64,000 nt of DNA from Glycine soja (taxonomy: Eukaryota; Streptophyta; Magnoliopsida; Fabales; Fabaceae): the NCBI RefSeq assembly GCF_004193775.1, contig NC_041009.1:44385534-44449533 (forward strand), read 5' to 3'. This document shows, one piece after another, positions 35,389-48,035 of the stretch; position 1 is the stretch's first letter; every line of letters starts with the position of its first letter. The position numbers and the translations under genes were made by a program. The notes below the pieces were generated by a model, which was given only the letters and a program-made list of their open reading frames with translations, did no database searches and was not told the origin of the DNA.

Positions 35389-38300
35389 TTGTACTCCATA
35401 TAAGCCATCCCTTTCGCACCCGACATTGTACTTATGGATCCTTCAGAACGACGGGCAATATGAAGGGCTTTTTCATCTGCATCTTCTTCTAGGTGCTCTA
35501 ATTCAACTGCATTTTCACCAGACACTCAACACCTGATAGATACACATTAGTTATTTGGCAATGAGCAACTCAACACTGAGTCAAAAGGGAAGGAGGATGC
35601 AAACCTTTCCAAGAAGTGTCAATTGATCCTCAAGATGATAATAGCTCAAATGAGGCACTAAGGAGGCAAGTCTGTAATTAGTTGTCAAATATCATCAAAA
35701 TCTAAGCATATATAGATAGAAAAGAGTGAAGTCCTACTCATAAGTAAATGCTGTAACTTATTCCAAGTAAGACGTACAACAAATCCTGCCATCCCATCTA
35801 ACACATTAAAAACTTCAAACACAGTAGAGCAAAAGTACAAAACCATGTGTGTCTTGAGGAAAAAATTACTAGAAATGCAACACGGAGTGAACCTAGCTGA
35901 AATACCTTAAAGCTGTAACCCTGATCAACTAAAAATTGCTGCCTCTTAGTTGAGTAATACATCTCCTCCTGCAAACACAAGCACAGCAAAGTGTACATTA
36001 CTGTTAGTATTTTAGGGAAATAGAAAGATAGTTAGTTGCTGGGTGGTGATTGATAGTTGGGTTTAGGATGGAGGTGTAGTTAAAAATATTAATTGGAAGT
36101 AGTAGATAACTTAGTGGCCCTGTAGCTCTCAGACAATAGAAGGAAGAGTTTACATTGATTTTTCAAACTCATTACATTAAGATGTTGTCTATTTATAGAC
36201 AAGTAAGGATAGTAACATCATACTTCTAAAGATAGATTTTTTTAGACTTTATACAATAGTTTAAAATATTATTGTCTACTTAGGTTCTAAAATCTTTTTA
36301 GATTATTCATAAAAATATTTTTATATTTTTCTAGTACATTTAACTTCTTAGTGGTTAAAGCAGAAGGGAGGGAAGAGGGGGAAGAGGTAGTTCGTTCAAA
36401 CTCCCCCACTAACAAATAACAAACTAGTACGTATTGACCGATAAAAAAATTCAGCAGAACCCGTATTTGATAATCACCCCATAAATTTTCTATTATAAAG
36501 GTCTAGGGTGTTCCAACTTCCAAGTTGCCTTACCTGCCTCTTCTTGGAGTTGTCTTTCTTCAAATATTCAGCAAAAAACTCTTTTTGTCATTGGACACCA
36601 TACTTCTTTACACTGTACATTTGCAATAAATCCACCTTTTACTGGATCTAACCAATTTGCCTCATACAGCTTGGGACCAATCAGGAAGTTCAGATCTGTA
36701 ATCCTTTCGTCCTCTCTGACAAGTGTAGCTGCAATTTCAACTGTCCAGACCTTACTCTTAGTAGAAAAGATTAAGGTCATGGTCAAAGCAACATTAAACT
36801 AATGCAAAAATGGCATACCTGTGAGCCCAATTTTACAATGAGATTTAGTGATACTGTTGACTTTACGAAACATAAGGGCCGGAACCACATGCACCTGTTT
36901 ATCATGCCAAGATATTATGCATAAGGAACAAGAACAACCTTATCTCTAGTGTAGTTATGCATCAAAGATAAGGATCAATGTAACTTATCTCTACTTTCCA
37001 AAGGTTGCATAGTTCTAAAACATGTTCTGAAGTCTGTATATTTTCTTTTACTAAAACAAAAACTTCAATTTTCCTTCACGACACTACACTGGTTTAAAAT
37101 GAGGATGAAAATATGCAAAACTGGAACAGCATGCTCTTAATTAAATTTAGCATGGGAAGAGGGAACTGCTAGTGATATCTGTCCTTGCAATTTGCAAATG
37201 TTGTGAGGATTACCATTTTCAAACATTTTATTAAGGCTCTTCGCTTGATATGGCCGTGGTTGTGCTTGGGGCTTTAGTTCCATGTCAAGGTCTGCGTCCA
37301 CCTGCAGCATTGAAAGAGTTATACCGCAAGAGTCACACATGAAGTTTATACTCCATGACCATAAATTTGTAAGGTTTTGACATCAATAAATACTATATTG
37401 ATTATAATCCTCAATGTTTTTTAGTAGCAGATGTATATAAAGCATTACTCACCGTATCATTTCTGAAGTCATACTCCTCCAACATGGGATAATTCAAGGC
37501 ATTTGGCAAGCAACGTTGCTTTACATTTTCAAGCTGTATATAAATCAGAGAAAATCTTAAATATAACAGTTTGATGTATCCTAATGGGTTCGGTTTTTCT
37601 ATTTCTCTCCCTCAGCGTTTTGTGGTTATATGTAATTGGGTGAGTTAGAAAATTCTGTTGAGTATATTTTTTTCCCCTTTTAAGTATTTATTATGTCTTT
37701 TGCTAAGTGAGCATTTCTTATGCTTTCACTTAGTTTTATAATATTTATTGGCTTATAAAAAAACTCTATTCTGGTTTAGGATAACAATCTAGTCTATTCT
37801 TTGACACAAATTTTAAATTTTCTTAGAAGCTTCTTGTACGGGATATTTCGACATTATTATTTAAGTATAGGAGAATTGTACAATACAAGCCATGCACTAC
37901 TAACAGTAATAAGAATTAACACTTATCACTGGCAATTAAAAGCACTCTAAACAATGCCACCAGAGCTGCATCCTAGAGAAGAAAGAATTTAGCATTAAAA
38001 GGTATATTTAGCTAGTTCTAATTTTAATAAATGTATATATTCATTTTGTTTTCTTAAATTAAATACAATTAACTCATCCAATTTCACTTCTGTAACATGA
38101 ATGATCTGATCTAGCATCATTCTCAAGACAAACAACAGATCATCGATACAATTTTTGAGGTCTGACTTGGAAATAGCCTGGATATATAACACGAGAAACA
38201 GATACGATTCAACATGAACATGCAAATATGGAAAATTTTAAAAATCACAGCACATAACACAGCTATAATACGTGCAAAATTAATCTAAATAAACTTAAGA

Positions 38301-38716
38301 TAAAATTCTTAAATCACAAGAGTGGATTCATGTTTCCGAAATGAATTTGATTCATTGTAAACATTAAAAAAATGATAAAGTTTATCTAAATTTTATGGTA
38401 TATATTCCAATTTGTATTGTTACGGATGTTTAAAAAAAATGCAGCTAAAAATATTTAAAGTGTCCTTGCACTGTCTGAAACAAATATGTGTCTGACAATG
38501 GTCCAACACAAAGGGTAAAGAAAGTAAAAAAAAAAATTGCTGTAATCTTTTCCGAAAGTTCATACCTAGCTATATTACCTGAGAAGGATCAATTTCAAAT
38601 GAATGGGTTTCTTTCTCTTCTGCAACCGCTGCCACTTCTGCTTCATTTAGCAACTCATCCTGTGTGCCTTCAATTTCCCCTGCTGCTTTGCTGATTGTAA
38701 ATCCATCTCCATTTAC
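35389..38716 (-). pseudogene. XPB: XPB/ERCC3 DNA-repair helicase pseudogene
   Basis: Unprocessed fragments of the TFIIH 3'-5' helicase XPB, used in nucleotide excision repair and transcription initiation. Exons (minus): 38579-38716 ('THSFEIDPSQ'), 37453-37533 ('[19 protein letters not shown]'), 37214-37301 ('ELKPQAQPRPYQAKSL'), 36534-36728 ('[18 protein letters not shown]'), 35906-35968 ('YYSTKRQQFLVDQGYSFK'), 35605-35671 and 35389-35532 ('MSGAKGMAYMEY'). The N-terminal region, the exons with Walker A ('GAGKS') and the DEVH box, those with motifs IV-VI, and the terminal exon were not found. Frame breaks: one extra A near 36587, disruption near 35655, one extra base near 35521. Non-functional. 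Confidence 0.88.
36340..36458 (+). mobile_element. tRNA-derived SINE-like copy 1
   Basis: Inside the XPB pseudogene. A box-A-like start ('tagtggttaaagc'), a box-B-like 'gttcgttcaaactcc' and a 3' end 'gaccgataaaaaaa' resemble plant Au-type SINEs. No target duplication defined. Confidence 0.5.
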
Positions 38717-40045
38717 ATTCTAAACAAAAAACAGCAATATGGGAAAAGTTAGCGATAGGAATGCACATAGCATGCAAGACAACACAATATTCTTGGTAAT
38801 GTCAGAAAAAGCAATTCACAGCCAAAATTATAGTAATTTTTAGTTGTCAAATAATGTACAAAAGGAGAAAAGACCTGAGTTATGACCAACCAATTCAATA
38901 TAACATGGCAACATTTTAGTAGAGAATGTCTGAAGTATGCACTAGCACAGTCTCAAAATAGAAACCAGACATCAATAAAGGAGTTCAATCCAACATGCCC
39001 CACAAATATCCACAGACAAGGAAATACTGGATTGTAGTTACAGGTAGGGCAACAAATCAGCCAATAATATCTAAGGATCATGCACTGGGAACATGACTAT
39101 TTTTGTACCTATCACCAAGGCCTATGTAGGCAGTAGCGGAGTTTGACCATAATTTTTGGGAGGCCAAAATAGTAAAAAGTATTCATATATTAAAAAATTA
39201 AAATAACATAATTATATAAAAAAAATGGGTGAAAACATAATTCTATAACTCAAAACACCAAATAATAAAAAGTGATTTAGGAATTATAAGGTTGATTGAG
39301 TGATAAAAAAAAGAAAGGAGAGAAAAAAATTGTGAATTTGATCTCTTCTCTAATAATTAACAACAATTAACAAGTAACATTTATCGATAAAAAAATAAAA
39401 AAGTGATAAAAAATATCAGCACATACATATTAAACTAATTCAACAGATAAAAGTTATTTTAACTAATTGAAATAAGAGACAATTTAAAAAATGATATAAA
39501 ATAAAAAAAGATATAAAATAATGTGTAAGAATTAAAACTTTAAACTTTAATGGTTTAGAGTATAATATTAGTTTCAAATAAAGATTAAGAAAAGTAGAAA
39601 ACGTTGCTAGCAATGGTGGAAAGAAAACAACCACCGAAAAAATGGATATTCACTTGCCTAAGTGTTGATAATTTGGTGCTTAAGAATGAATGAGCCTTAA
39701 TGTAATGTAATGGGAATTGTAAAAAAAAAAATTATTAGTATTAGCTAATTATATAAGATAGCTAATTATATAAGATAGCCACTGCCACTGATTCAAAAAC
39801 GTAAGTATTAAAAAAATTATATTTATAGGGTTATTTTTTTAATTTCTCTCACATTGATATTATTACTTGTTATATCTAATTTGATATTAATTTTTTTAAT
39901 TATATTTACCGTGTTTGAATTTAGCTTTTGGAATTAGCAAACTACAAAGTGTGAGTGAGTATTGAACTTCGACTTCTACTTCCAAGTGCAATTGTTATTT
40001 TTTTTTTTTTTGCATTAATTGACTATTTCATTTATCTTTTATAAG
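38717..40045. other. Intergenic; SINE-like copy and possible transposon end
   Basis: No gene seen. The stretch at 39129 on, 'cagtagcggagtttgacc', resembles the terminal repeat of plant hAT elements and could be the left end of the element whose transposase relic starts at 40046. A matching right end was not established. Confidence 0.4.
39280..39400 (+). mobile_element. tRNA-derived SINE-like copy 2 (diverged)
   Basis: Shares the 3' end 'tatcgataaaaaaa' and the 'taacaa' repeats before it with the copy at 36340-36458. The pol III boxes are poorly conserved, so the call is tentative. Confidence 0.35.
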
Positions 40046-42428
40046 ATGCTACCTAAAAATAATCTGTCTGGAAGTGAAAAAAGAAAAAAAAAAAAAAACA
40101 AGCTGAATAGTTAATAAAATCACAACAAGGAATTACTGATAAATTCATTTTTAAAGGGGTAGGTTCTCATGAAAATTTAAATCAATTAAATAAAATTCTG
40201 CATAATGAAAATCATGTAGATGAGAATGATGAAATTAATGATTCAAGTGAGCCTAATGATGAGTCAAATAAATCTAATATTGAAAATCTTGGTAATATTC
40301 ATGAGGCCAGGAATAATCAATTCCTCCTTTAGATGTTTATGATCTTAGAAATTGAGATAATCTTGATAACCAAGCAAGAGATATTTTAGTTGAAAAGGGA
40401 CCTATTATAGAAATTAATCTTGTTTTTCTTTTACATAACACTTTTAGACATTTTTCTCATACTTATTATTCTAAAAAGTTGAGCAATGGTGAGCCTAGTG
40501 ATAGGAAATGGTAGGCTTATTTTAAATATGTTGATAAAGTATATTATTTTTGTTGTAAGTTATTCAAATCTAATAATATTAAGAAGAGTTTGTTACCAAA
40601 TGAGGGCTTAAGAGATTGGCAACATATTAGTGAGAGACTTAAATATCATGAGAATAGTTTTGAGCATATGAATAACATGAATACTTTGAATGAATTGAGA
40701 GTAAGATTGAACAAAAATCAACAATTGATAAAAAAAAAAAAAAAAAACTTGCAACAAGAGGTTATGAAAGAGAAAGAATGTTAGAGACAAGTTTTAGTTA
40801 GAATACTTTCAGCTATGAAATGTCTCACTAAACATAATTTGGCTTTTCGAGGATTAAATGAAAAATGTATCAAGATAACAATGGTAATTTTTTAAGATTG
40901 ATTGAAATGATTGCGGAATTTGATTTGATAATGCAAGACCGTGTTAGACGCATTCAAAATTGTGAAATTCATTATCATTATCTTGGGCATAAAATTCAAA
41001 ATGAGATTATCTCTCTTTTACCCACAGTGTTAAAAGTTCCATCATAATGGTCATTAAAGAGGCAAAATACTTTTTTGTAATTATTGATTGCACCCCTAAT
41101 TTGAGTCATCAAGAACAAATGATTCTAATAGTACGATGTATAAACATGTCAAATAATAAAATAAAAATTGAGGAGTACTTTTTAGAATTTTTAAAAGTAG
41201 ATGACATATCTGGATTGGGACTTTTAATGAGTTACAAAATGTGTTGAGGTATATTGATCTTAATGTTGATGATGTGAGGGGTCAAAGTTATGATAATGGT
41301 TCTAATATGAAAGGAAAGCATCAAAGAGTTCAAAAATGATTTCTTGAAATAAACTAGAGAGCATTATATATGTCATGTGCTTGTCACAGTCTTAATCTAA
41401 CTCTTATGTAACATTCTTCTGTTATAACTATTTCTTTTTTTGGAGTTATTCAACACATTCATTATTTTTTAGTTCTACAAAAAAAATGGAAAATTTTGCT
41501 TGATAATGGTCCTAGATTAACAGTAAAATCTTTGTCCAATACTCGTTGGGAGAGTCGAATTCAAAGTGTTAAAACTATTAGATTTCAAGGTCCCCAAATA
41601 AGATTGGATTTGTTGAAATTACAAAAATTTTGTGATGATGTCAAGTCAAGGAGTGAAACAAAGAATTTGGTTAATTCACTTGAGAATTTTGAGTTTTTAC
41701 GTGGTATGGTTATTTGGTATGACAACTTAATTTCTATTAATATGGTGAGCAAGAAACTACAATCTAAATCTATGTGCATTGACATTACCATAAAACAATT
41801 AGAAAATGTATTGTTGTATTTTGAAAAGTATAGAGATGAAGACTTCACTTCTAGTACAGATATTGCTAAAAGTGTTGTCATTGATATGAATGTTAAGCCT
41901 ATACTTCCAAGAAAATGTGGTGTTATTAGAAGAAAAAAAATAATTTGACGAGAATAATCAGGATGAACAAAATTCAATGTACTGATGAGTCATTTAAAAT
42001 TAATTATTTTAAGTTGTTGTGGATGTGACAATTACTTTTTTAAAGAATAGATTTGAGCAATTAAAAATATTTGAAATTGTTTTTGGATTTCTGATTTGAT
42101 TCAAAAAAGTTAAAGTCTAATCAATTGCAAAAACATTGTGTTAATGTTCACTCTACCTTTTCTCATGGTGATTTATCATATGTCAATTTAGATTATTTTT
42201 TTCTTAATTGAAAGTATTAAAAATGACTTTGTCTAATGAGTTAATATGAGCCTTTGAAATTCTTGAGTTTGTAAAGTCATTAAATGATAATGACTTTGTG
42301 AAACTTACTTGAGGTCATCAATGCCACAAGAAAGATTGAGTAATTTGACAATTTTATCTATTAAGAATGATATATTGAAAAATATTAATATTGATGTTAT
42401 TATTAATGTTATTTCTCGAAATACTTGA
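40046..42428 (+). pseudogene. hAT-family transposase relic (TTF zinc finger, DUF4371)
   Basis: Plus-strand relic of a plant hAT / zinc-finger MYM-type transposase. Pieces in order: start 'MLPKNNLSGSEKRK' (40046); TTF-type zinc-finger region near 40440-40570 ('[16 protein letters not shown]', 'YYFCCKLF'); DUF4371 region 40590-41250 ('[12 protein letters not shown]', '[14 protein letters not shown]'); 'LSNTRWESRI' near 41535; C-terminal dimerisation end near 42320-42428 ('PQERLSNLTILSIKND'). At least eight stops or frame changes interrupt it. Terminal repeats and target duplication could not be fixed. Confidence 0.85.
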
Positions 42429-42429
42429 A

Positions 42430-43742
42430 GAAACCATTTTTTATGATAATTTGTGTATTTTGTTTTGTAGATGATAGGTGAGGTAAAAATTTTACAAGTA
42501 GAGAAAATATTTTGTTCATGATAAAATAGGAGTTGATTGAAGAAAAAAAGTAATGCATATTTTTAAAATTTGTTAAAAATTTGTTTGCCACTAGTTAAAT
42601 GCAATAAGTCATACAATTTTTTTATGAAAATGTGTCTTTTTTTTTATAGAATATATATTTATATTTTATAATATACAATGTCAGGATCGGCCCTGATCAA
42701 GATGCCATATTCGGTTGATCCTGAAAACCTTCGATGTTACAGTAACATCGAGGAAGATTGAAGGCGGTTTTCAAAGGTCACCATGGCCGGTTGTCCCTCA
42801 ACACCAACCAATTTTCAGAGGAGAACATATATGGGATTCGCCACATCGAGATCTCAAATTGTATCTCAGGCTTAGGTATATATGATCCTGGCAACAACCC
42901 AAAGGTACATTGTCACTTGGATGTTCCTCTGAAATCACACAAAGAGGTCGATAGTGGATTTAATGCAACCAAGTGTGATGTAGGATATCCTGAAATTTGT
43001 TCTATAATCTAGAAAAAAATTATTTTTTATTTAGTCAACAATGAGATTTGATAAAAGTGTGCCTTGAAAAGGTGCAACATGGAATGTTATTCCTACTTTT
43101 TAGTTGCGTTGCTTTATATTACTATTTTTTTTTTTTTTTGCTTCTTATATATAGTTTATGAAATCAGTGATTTTGTTGATTGTCAAATACTCGTACTTCT
43201 TAATTACATGATATATTTTTAATTTTATTAACAAAAATATAAATAAAAAACAATAATATGTGAAACATCATATCAAGTCATTTAAAATGAGTTAGTTGAG
43301 CGATGTATGAATTGTCATAAATTTCATGCATGCTACATGATTTCGATATAAAAAAAATATAAAGACATTTGAATTGTTTTATTCTTTTTTTTTTACAGAT
43401 GAATTAATTTATTCTTATATTGCTATTTTAGGTAATTAAAAAAGTAAATATTTTCATTTTTTTGTCCCATTTATACGGTATGAAAATTGTATAAAAATTA
43501 ATTATTTTCCAAACGAGGGATCCACCAAAACTCATCCACCCAATTCCTTAAAAATAAAACGGGTGCTTTAAAATATAAATGTCTATAGAATAGGCCACAG
43601 ATCGTTTTCCTGAAACAACATGCCTCATTTCTATTTGCACAATTAATAAATCAATTTTAACCCAAAGAAGAAAAACTGAGTAATCAATTGTAAGTTTCTC
43701 AGATTTGACTATTAATATCACAATGTTCATCACTATAAAGAA
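42430..43742. other. Intergenic with an unrecognised open stretch
   Basis: Near 42683 a short palindromic 'tcaggatcggccctga' may be the right end of the hAT element. At 42758-43012 (plus) is an 84-codon frame of less AT-rich sequence ('IRHIEISNCISGLGIYDPG') that I do not recognise; it may be a captured gene piece. The remainder shows nothing. Confidence 0.35.
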
Positions 43743-44789
43743 TCAAAACAAATATAATGGCACCATAGACTTAACAAAATCCACCAAAATTGCATACTCC
43801 CCAATGGCCTTCCTATCCAGGCCACTCCTCAACAGCTGAGGAAAAAACAACCACCTCCCCGTGACCGCCAAGAACGCCACCACGAGCGGCCCCGACACAA
43901 CGCGGTGCAGCCGCCATCCATGACGGAGCATCACCTTCTTTGCCACCACCTCCGCCGCCGTGCACACACCGTGAAGCACAAAAAAGCACGTGACTTCCCA
44001 CGTGGGTGGCGCACGTGAAAGGTAATAATATATTAACTCATGCATGAGCCCGGACACAAGGAACGTGGCCAACACGGCACTTGACTTGGCACAAGAAGGA
44101 CCCACAAAGTGTATGAAAATACGGTATACGGGGTGGTATACGGTGGGGCGTAGAATACGGGTAACCATGAGGTTCCACCTACGACCCCAAAAGTCTTGAA
44201 GGGACGTGGAAAGGTAGGGTTCGTTGAATTGTGGTTCAATCTCAAACCCTAAAACGGTTCGAACCGGGGCAGCACTAAGGGCTAACACAAGTTCTATGCC
44301 AAGGTACATGTGGCAACAATATAGGACTAAGATGAAATGAGGGTGTAAATTTTCTCTATAGTCATAAGCACGTATGATCATTGCAAAAATAAGCACTTTT
44401 AGGAGGAAAAGCCATTTTGGCTTTTGGGTGGTGTTGTTTGTGTGGTTTTTATTTGTTGGTGGTGGGAGTTGTTTGGGGTTGATGGGGAGGGAAGCTATGG
44501 AGATGAAATGGAGAATGTTTGGGGGTGATAGGGCGAGAGGGCCTTGGTTGAAAGAAAAAAGAATGAGTTTGAAAGTGCCAAGCCAAACAAGGAAGAAGGT
44601 GGTGGGGCCAGCTAGGTGGAAGGAAGAGAGGTTCAAGGGAAGGATGAGGAAGAGGTAGAGAATAGGGAAAAGGGAGAGAAGCCTTAAGAAGCCTTTGGGT
44701 ATTCTAGAAGTTATGTAATAACAATAGCATAGACATGAGATGGTTGTGAGCCATACCTTGATGAACCTCTCAACTTCACCAATATCCAT
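43743..44789 (-). CDS. Wax-synthase-like MBOAT acyltransferase, copy 3
   Basis: Intact single-exon frame of 348 residues, collinear with copies 1 and 2. Start 'MDIGEVERFIKVW' is the only reasonable one. Hydrophobic multispan protein with 'QDFWGRRWN' near residue 203 and 'SGLMHEL' near 251, the expected MBOAT active-site region. The 5' flank shares with copies 1 and 2 only a short block around TTGACATTT, and the 3' flank lacks the 490-bp repeat, so this is the older branch of the cluster. Role: probable ER acyltransferase making wax or related esters. Substrate not predictable. Confidence 0.92.
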   Translation of the reverse strand: MDIGEVERFIKVWLTTISCLCYCYYITSRIPKGFLRLLSLFPILYLFLILPLNLSSFHLAGPTTFFLVWLGTFKLILFSFNQGPLALSPPNILHFISIASLPINPKQLPPPTNKNHTNNTTQKPKWLFLLKVLIFAMIIRAYDYRENLHPHFILVLYCCHMYLGIELVLALSAAPVRTVLGFEIEPQFNEPYLSTSLQDFWGRRWNLMVTRILRPTVYHPVYRIFIHFVGPSCAKSSAVLATFLVSGLMHELIYYYLSRAPPTWEVTCFFVLHGVCTAAEVVAKKVMLRHGWRLHRVVSGPLVVAFLAVTGRWLFFPQLLRSGLDRKAIGEYAILVDFVKSMVPLYLF

Positions 44790-46621
44790 GATTGATTTTC
44801 TTTTCCTCCCTTCTTTCTCTTTCTCTTTGAATTCTCTTCCTTGAATCTAGGTGGTTGTATTGTAGCGGCCGGTGAAAATGTCAAGGAAAATGATGACTAT
44901 GTTGGTGGATCTGAGGGTCTCTCAAAGATGGAACACAAAAGAGGGAATTACAATTTTTAATTCACTTTTCTTTTAGATGACAGGAGATAATAAGAAACTT
45001 TTGGATGCAACTGGGACATGTTGATAAATTATTATTTATTAATGCCTTCATGAATCCTCTATCGCATCACAATTTTTTTTTTTAATTTAGTAGTACAGCT
45101 CAGAAAATACATTAAATGGATTCCATAAGTTATCTCACTTTTTATTTTAGTTTAATTTTGTTGCATATTCTCCCTCATATTAATGTCTGCTCTGCTTTCG
45201 TATTAAAGTAGTCTTCTTTTTTTGCAAGTAATTCACTTTTAATTATTACTATCATAGTACATCTTATTTTAGTGTATCCTATTTTCTTTTTTATCTCTTT
45301 TTTCCCATTAATTCATTATTACATCAATCACCTTTCTTCTTTTTATCTTTCTCCTTCATGGCTTCATTCACCCACGTAGAAGTTACCCACTTAATTTTTA
45401 AACGTAACAATTTCAATATTTTTCCGGCCATCTCGTTTGTTCGGTCGGTAGAATATATTAAGCTATCGTTACTCGTTTTCTCTTTTTGGAAAATGGGGAA
45501 GGTACGTGCAGAACAGGAGTATGGAAGAGGTGATAATTAAAAAGAACAACTAAGAAAAAGTAATTGATGTAATAAATATGATGAAAAAAATAAGATGAAA
45601 ATATTGTATATTAATATTAATCCCATTTCTTATTTAACAGTTTAACTCCATGACAACTATGTAATACTAAGCAACCGTCTAGATTATGGGACTCAAAAGT
45701 CAAAAGAAAGTGTGGCGGGGTATTCAATAATAAATGAAATTAAATGGAGCAATTAATACTACAGATCAGTTATATTTATAATCAAATTTGACTTCTCTTT
45801 CCAAAAATATTGGTAAGAGTAAAATTATGTGGCTTTAAACTTTTAGACAGTCTTTTACTACAAGTTACTGACTAGTGTAAAATAACAGTGGAAAAATATA
45901 ATAGATGAAAATTAAAATAAAATAAAAAATAAAGTACTTCAATGCCAAAGGCTTCTCGCAAATCGCAATGCAGGGGGGAGTTATCGTACCGTCTTACTCT
46001 TATATGTGTGCAAAATGTTAGAGTTGGTAGTTGAATAAATGAAAATTAAAACAAATGACTTTGTTTTGCAATTAATAAGTTAAATTGTGTTGTAAAATTA
46101 TTTTAACTATCGACATTCTTTAAAAAAAACTACTAAAATTTAATTTAAAGATAAAATAATTAATTTTAAGAAATAAGTTGGGAAAATAAATAAAACAAGG
46201 TAGTTTGAAAATGTCAAATACTTTTAGAATAATTGTGGAAGTAGTGCAAAATGCACTTCTGAGTGAAAGCCTTACTCCATTTGAAGAGAATGTTAAGGTG
46301 TCCAATTGAATAATGAGAAAGAGTGAAAGCCTCTCTTTTCAAATAGTGAACTCTGACATATAATACCCACTCCAAGTTCATGCATATACAGAGGATTGAT
46401 TACTCAATTACACTGGCCATTTAAGGAAACAGAAATCACCAAAAAAAGAAGAAAAAACCTAAATGTTCTTTGGGAAGGAAATAGACCGAAGATTTAGCAT
46501 ACAGCATACACCAAAAAAAAAAAAAAAAAACTATGATTTCTGCAGGATAACGCATACAACATTTTTATGCTAAAGTAGACGAGGAAAACGAAAAAATGGA
46601 CATTCAAACTACCCATTGAAT
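44790..46621. other. Intergenic, promoter side of wax-synthase copy 3
   Basis: The block with TTGACATTT (minus strand, near 44876-44898) shared by all three wax-synthase upstream regions lies here. No gene was recognised; short frames such as 45358-45540 have no similarity. Confidence 0.5.
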
Positions 46622-47691
46622 CAGTCTGCGGAATTCTGGCGTGAAGACACATGGTGAGAACCAGCTGCAAAACCTGGCATCCTACTCCCATATCCAGGTG
46701 GGGCGGCACTATGTTCAAAAGCGCCATTTCTACCAACTATAGCAGATTAAGACCCCAAAGGATCCATCCTTGCATGGTTTAATTCGTCCGGGCGAGGTGC
46801 ATATCGCTGCATGGCTGGTGTATTCATCACATAAGGAGACTCAGATGCCAAACCACAGGCTGGATAACTTGGCCCCATGTGATGATGGCTACCAGATAGA
46901 TAGTTGCTTGTCACAGAATTAGGATTCTGAATACCATAATGGCGAGTCTGTTGCCTAGTGTCTAATTCCTTAAGATAGTTCTCATCCTCCTTGGCATAGG
47001 GTCTATATTTGAAGCTATGGGCAGTGTCTCTCGGAAGGCTGCTACGGTGTTCGCCTACATCTGTAATCCCAGAATCATAAAGGGGATTGGCAAAACTGGG
47101 CCAGTTTTGGGTCCTGCTATAGGCTGCTCTAATCTCCCCCATACGTGAGGAAGAGGTGGGCTCCATATGCCTATAACTTTTATCACCAAGGTCATAATCT
47201 GGAGGTGGCATTTCAGGTCAGGGCTGAAAGCGTTCAACTGAGGATCTCCCATCAATTGGATTGGGTGGTGATGTCACACCTAATCTTCCATCGTTTTCCT
47301 CAGTTCGTTTCCTCTTCCATGAGGTCTTATCAGCCTTTCTCACCCTATATTCCAGTCTCTCTTGACTCTCTCGATCAACATTTCCATGTGGTGAGCATCC
47401 TGTCTGGCCCTCATCCTTAGGTGCATCAGTTGAATTCAAGATATTGTGACCTGGCATGATATCAAAACCATAACTATCATCCATAGTATGACTGGCCGGT
47501 GATTTTTCTTTATCAAAGCTTTTGATTCTTGACAGCTCCCGCTGGCTGATAAAGTGACCATGCTCCTGAGCTATGACCTTGTGCTTATCAGTCCAATCAG
47601 GACGACTCCAAAGGTAGAGTGGGGGTGGCTTTACATTCCACTGCTCTATCTGCCTGTCGTTTGCATCAACTGATCCCAGTAGATAAAATGA
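46622..47691 (-). pseudogene. EDM2: EDM2 C-terminal exon remnant
   Basis: Opens with 'SFYLLGSVDANDRQIEQW' and 'PPPLYLWSRPDWTDKHK' after a TTCAG acceptor at 47692. In-frame TGA at 47218-47220 (between 'FQP' and 'PEMPPPDYD') and TAA after 'RMDPLGS' interrupt a frame otherwise open to about 46622 ('SRMPGFAAGSHH'). Confidence 0.8.
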
Positions 47692-48035
47692 CTGAAGACA
47701 AAAAAGGACAGGAACATGGAAATAAATAAAGACAACAATCAGAACAATAAAGGAGCATGTATCAATCAAAATATAAATTACCACAAGATGTTATTAATAT
47801 TTATTAACCTTTCCCAATAGAAAACTCTTATCGTCCCAGACAAGATCATAAGGCGACCGTTTTTCATCTAGCCTATATAATAAGGAAACAAACATCAAAG
47901 GCAGAACAAGAAAATGAACTGTCTCCTCCAACCAAGGAAGCAACACCTCCAAGGTAGTCTTGGCAGGTTGGTGTGAAGGAAAGGCTTATTTAACTCTCTT
48001 ATTCTTGAAAACAATAACAAGAAAAAGGACATTAC

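Noticed and set aside
37995..38225. 76-codon minus frame between XPB exons
   Set aside because: It does not match any part of XPB I know and sits where an intron is expected.
39129..42691. Full hAT element limits from 'cagtagcgg' to 'ggccctg'
   Set aside because: The two ends are not good inverted repeats and the flanks show no 8-bp duplication, so only the transposase relic is annotated.
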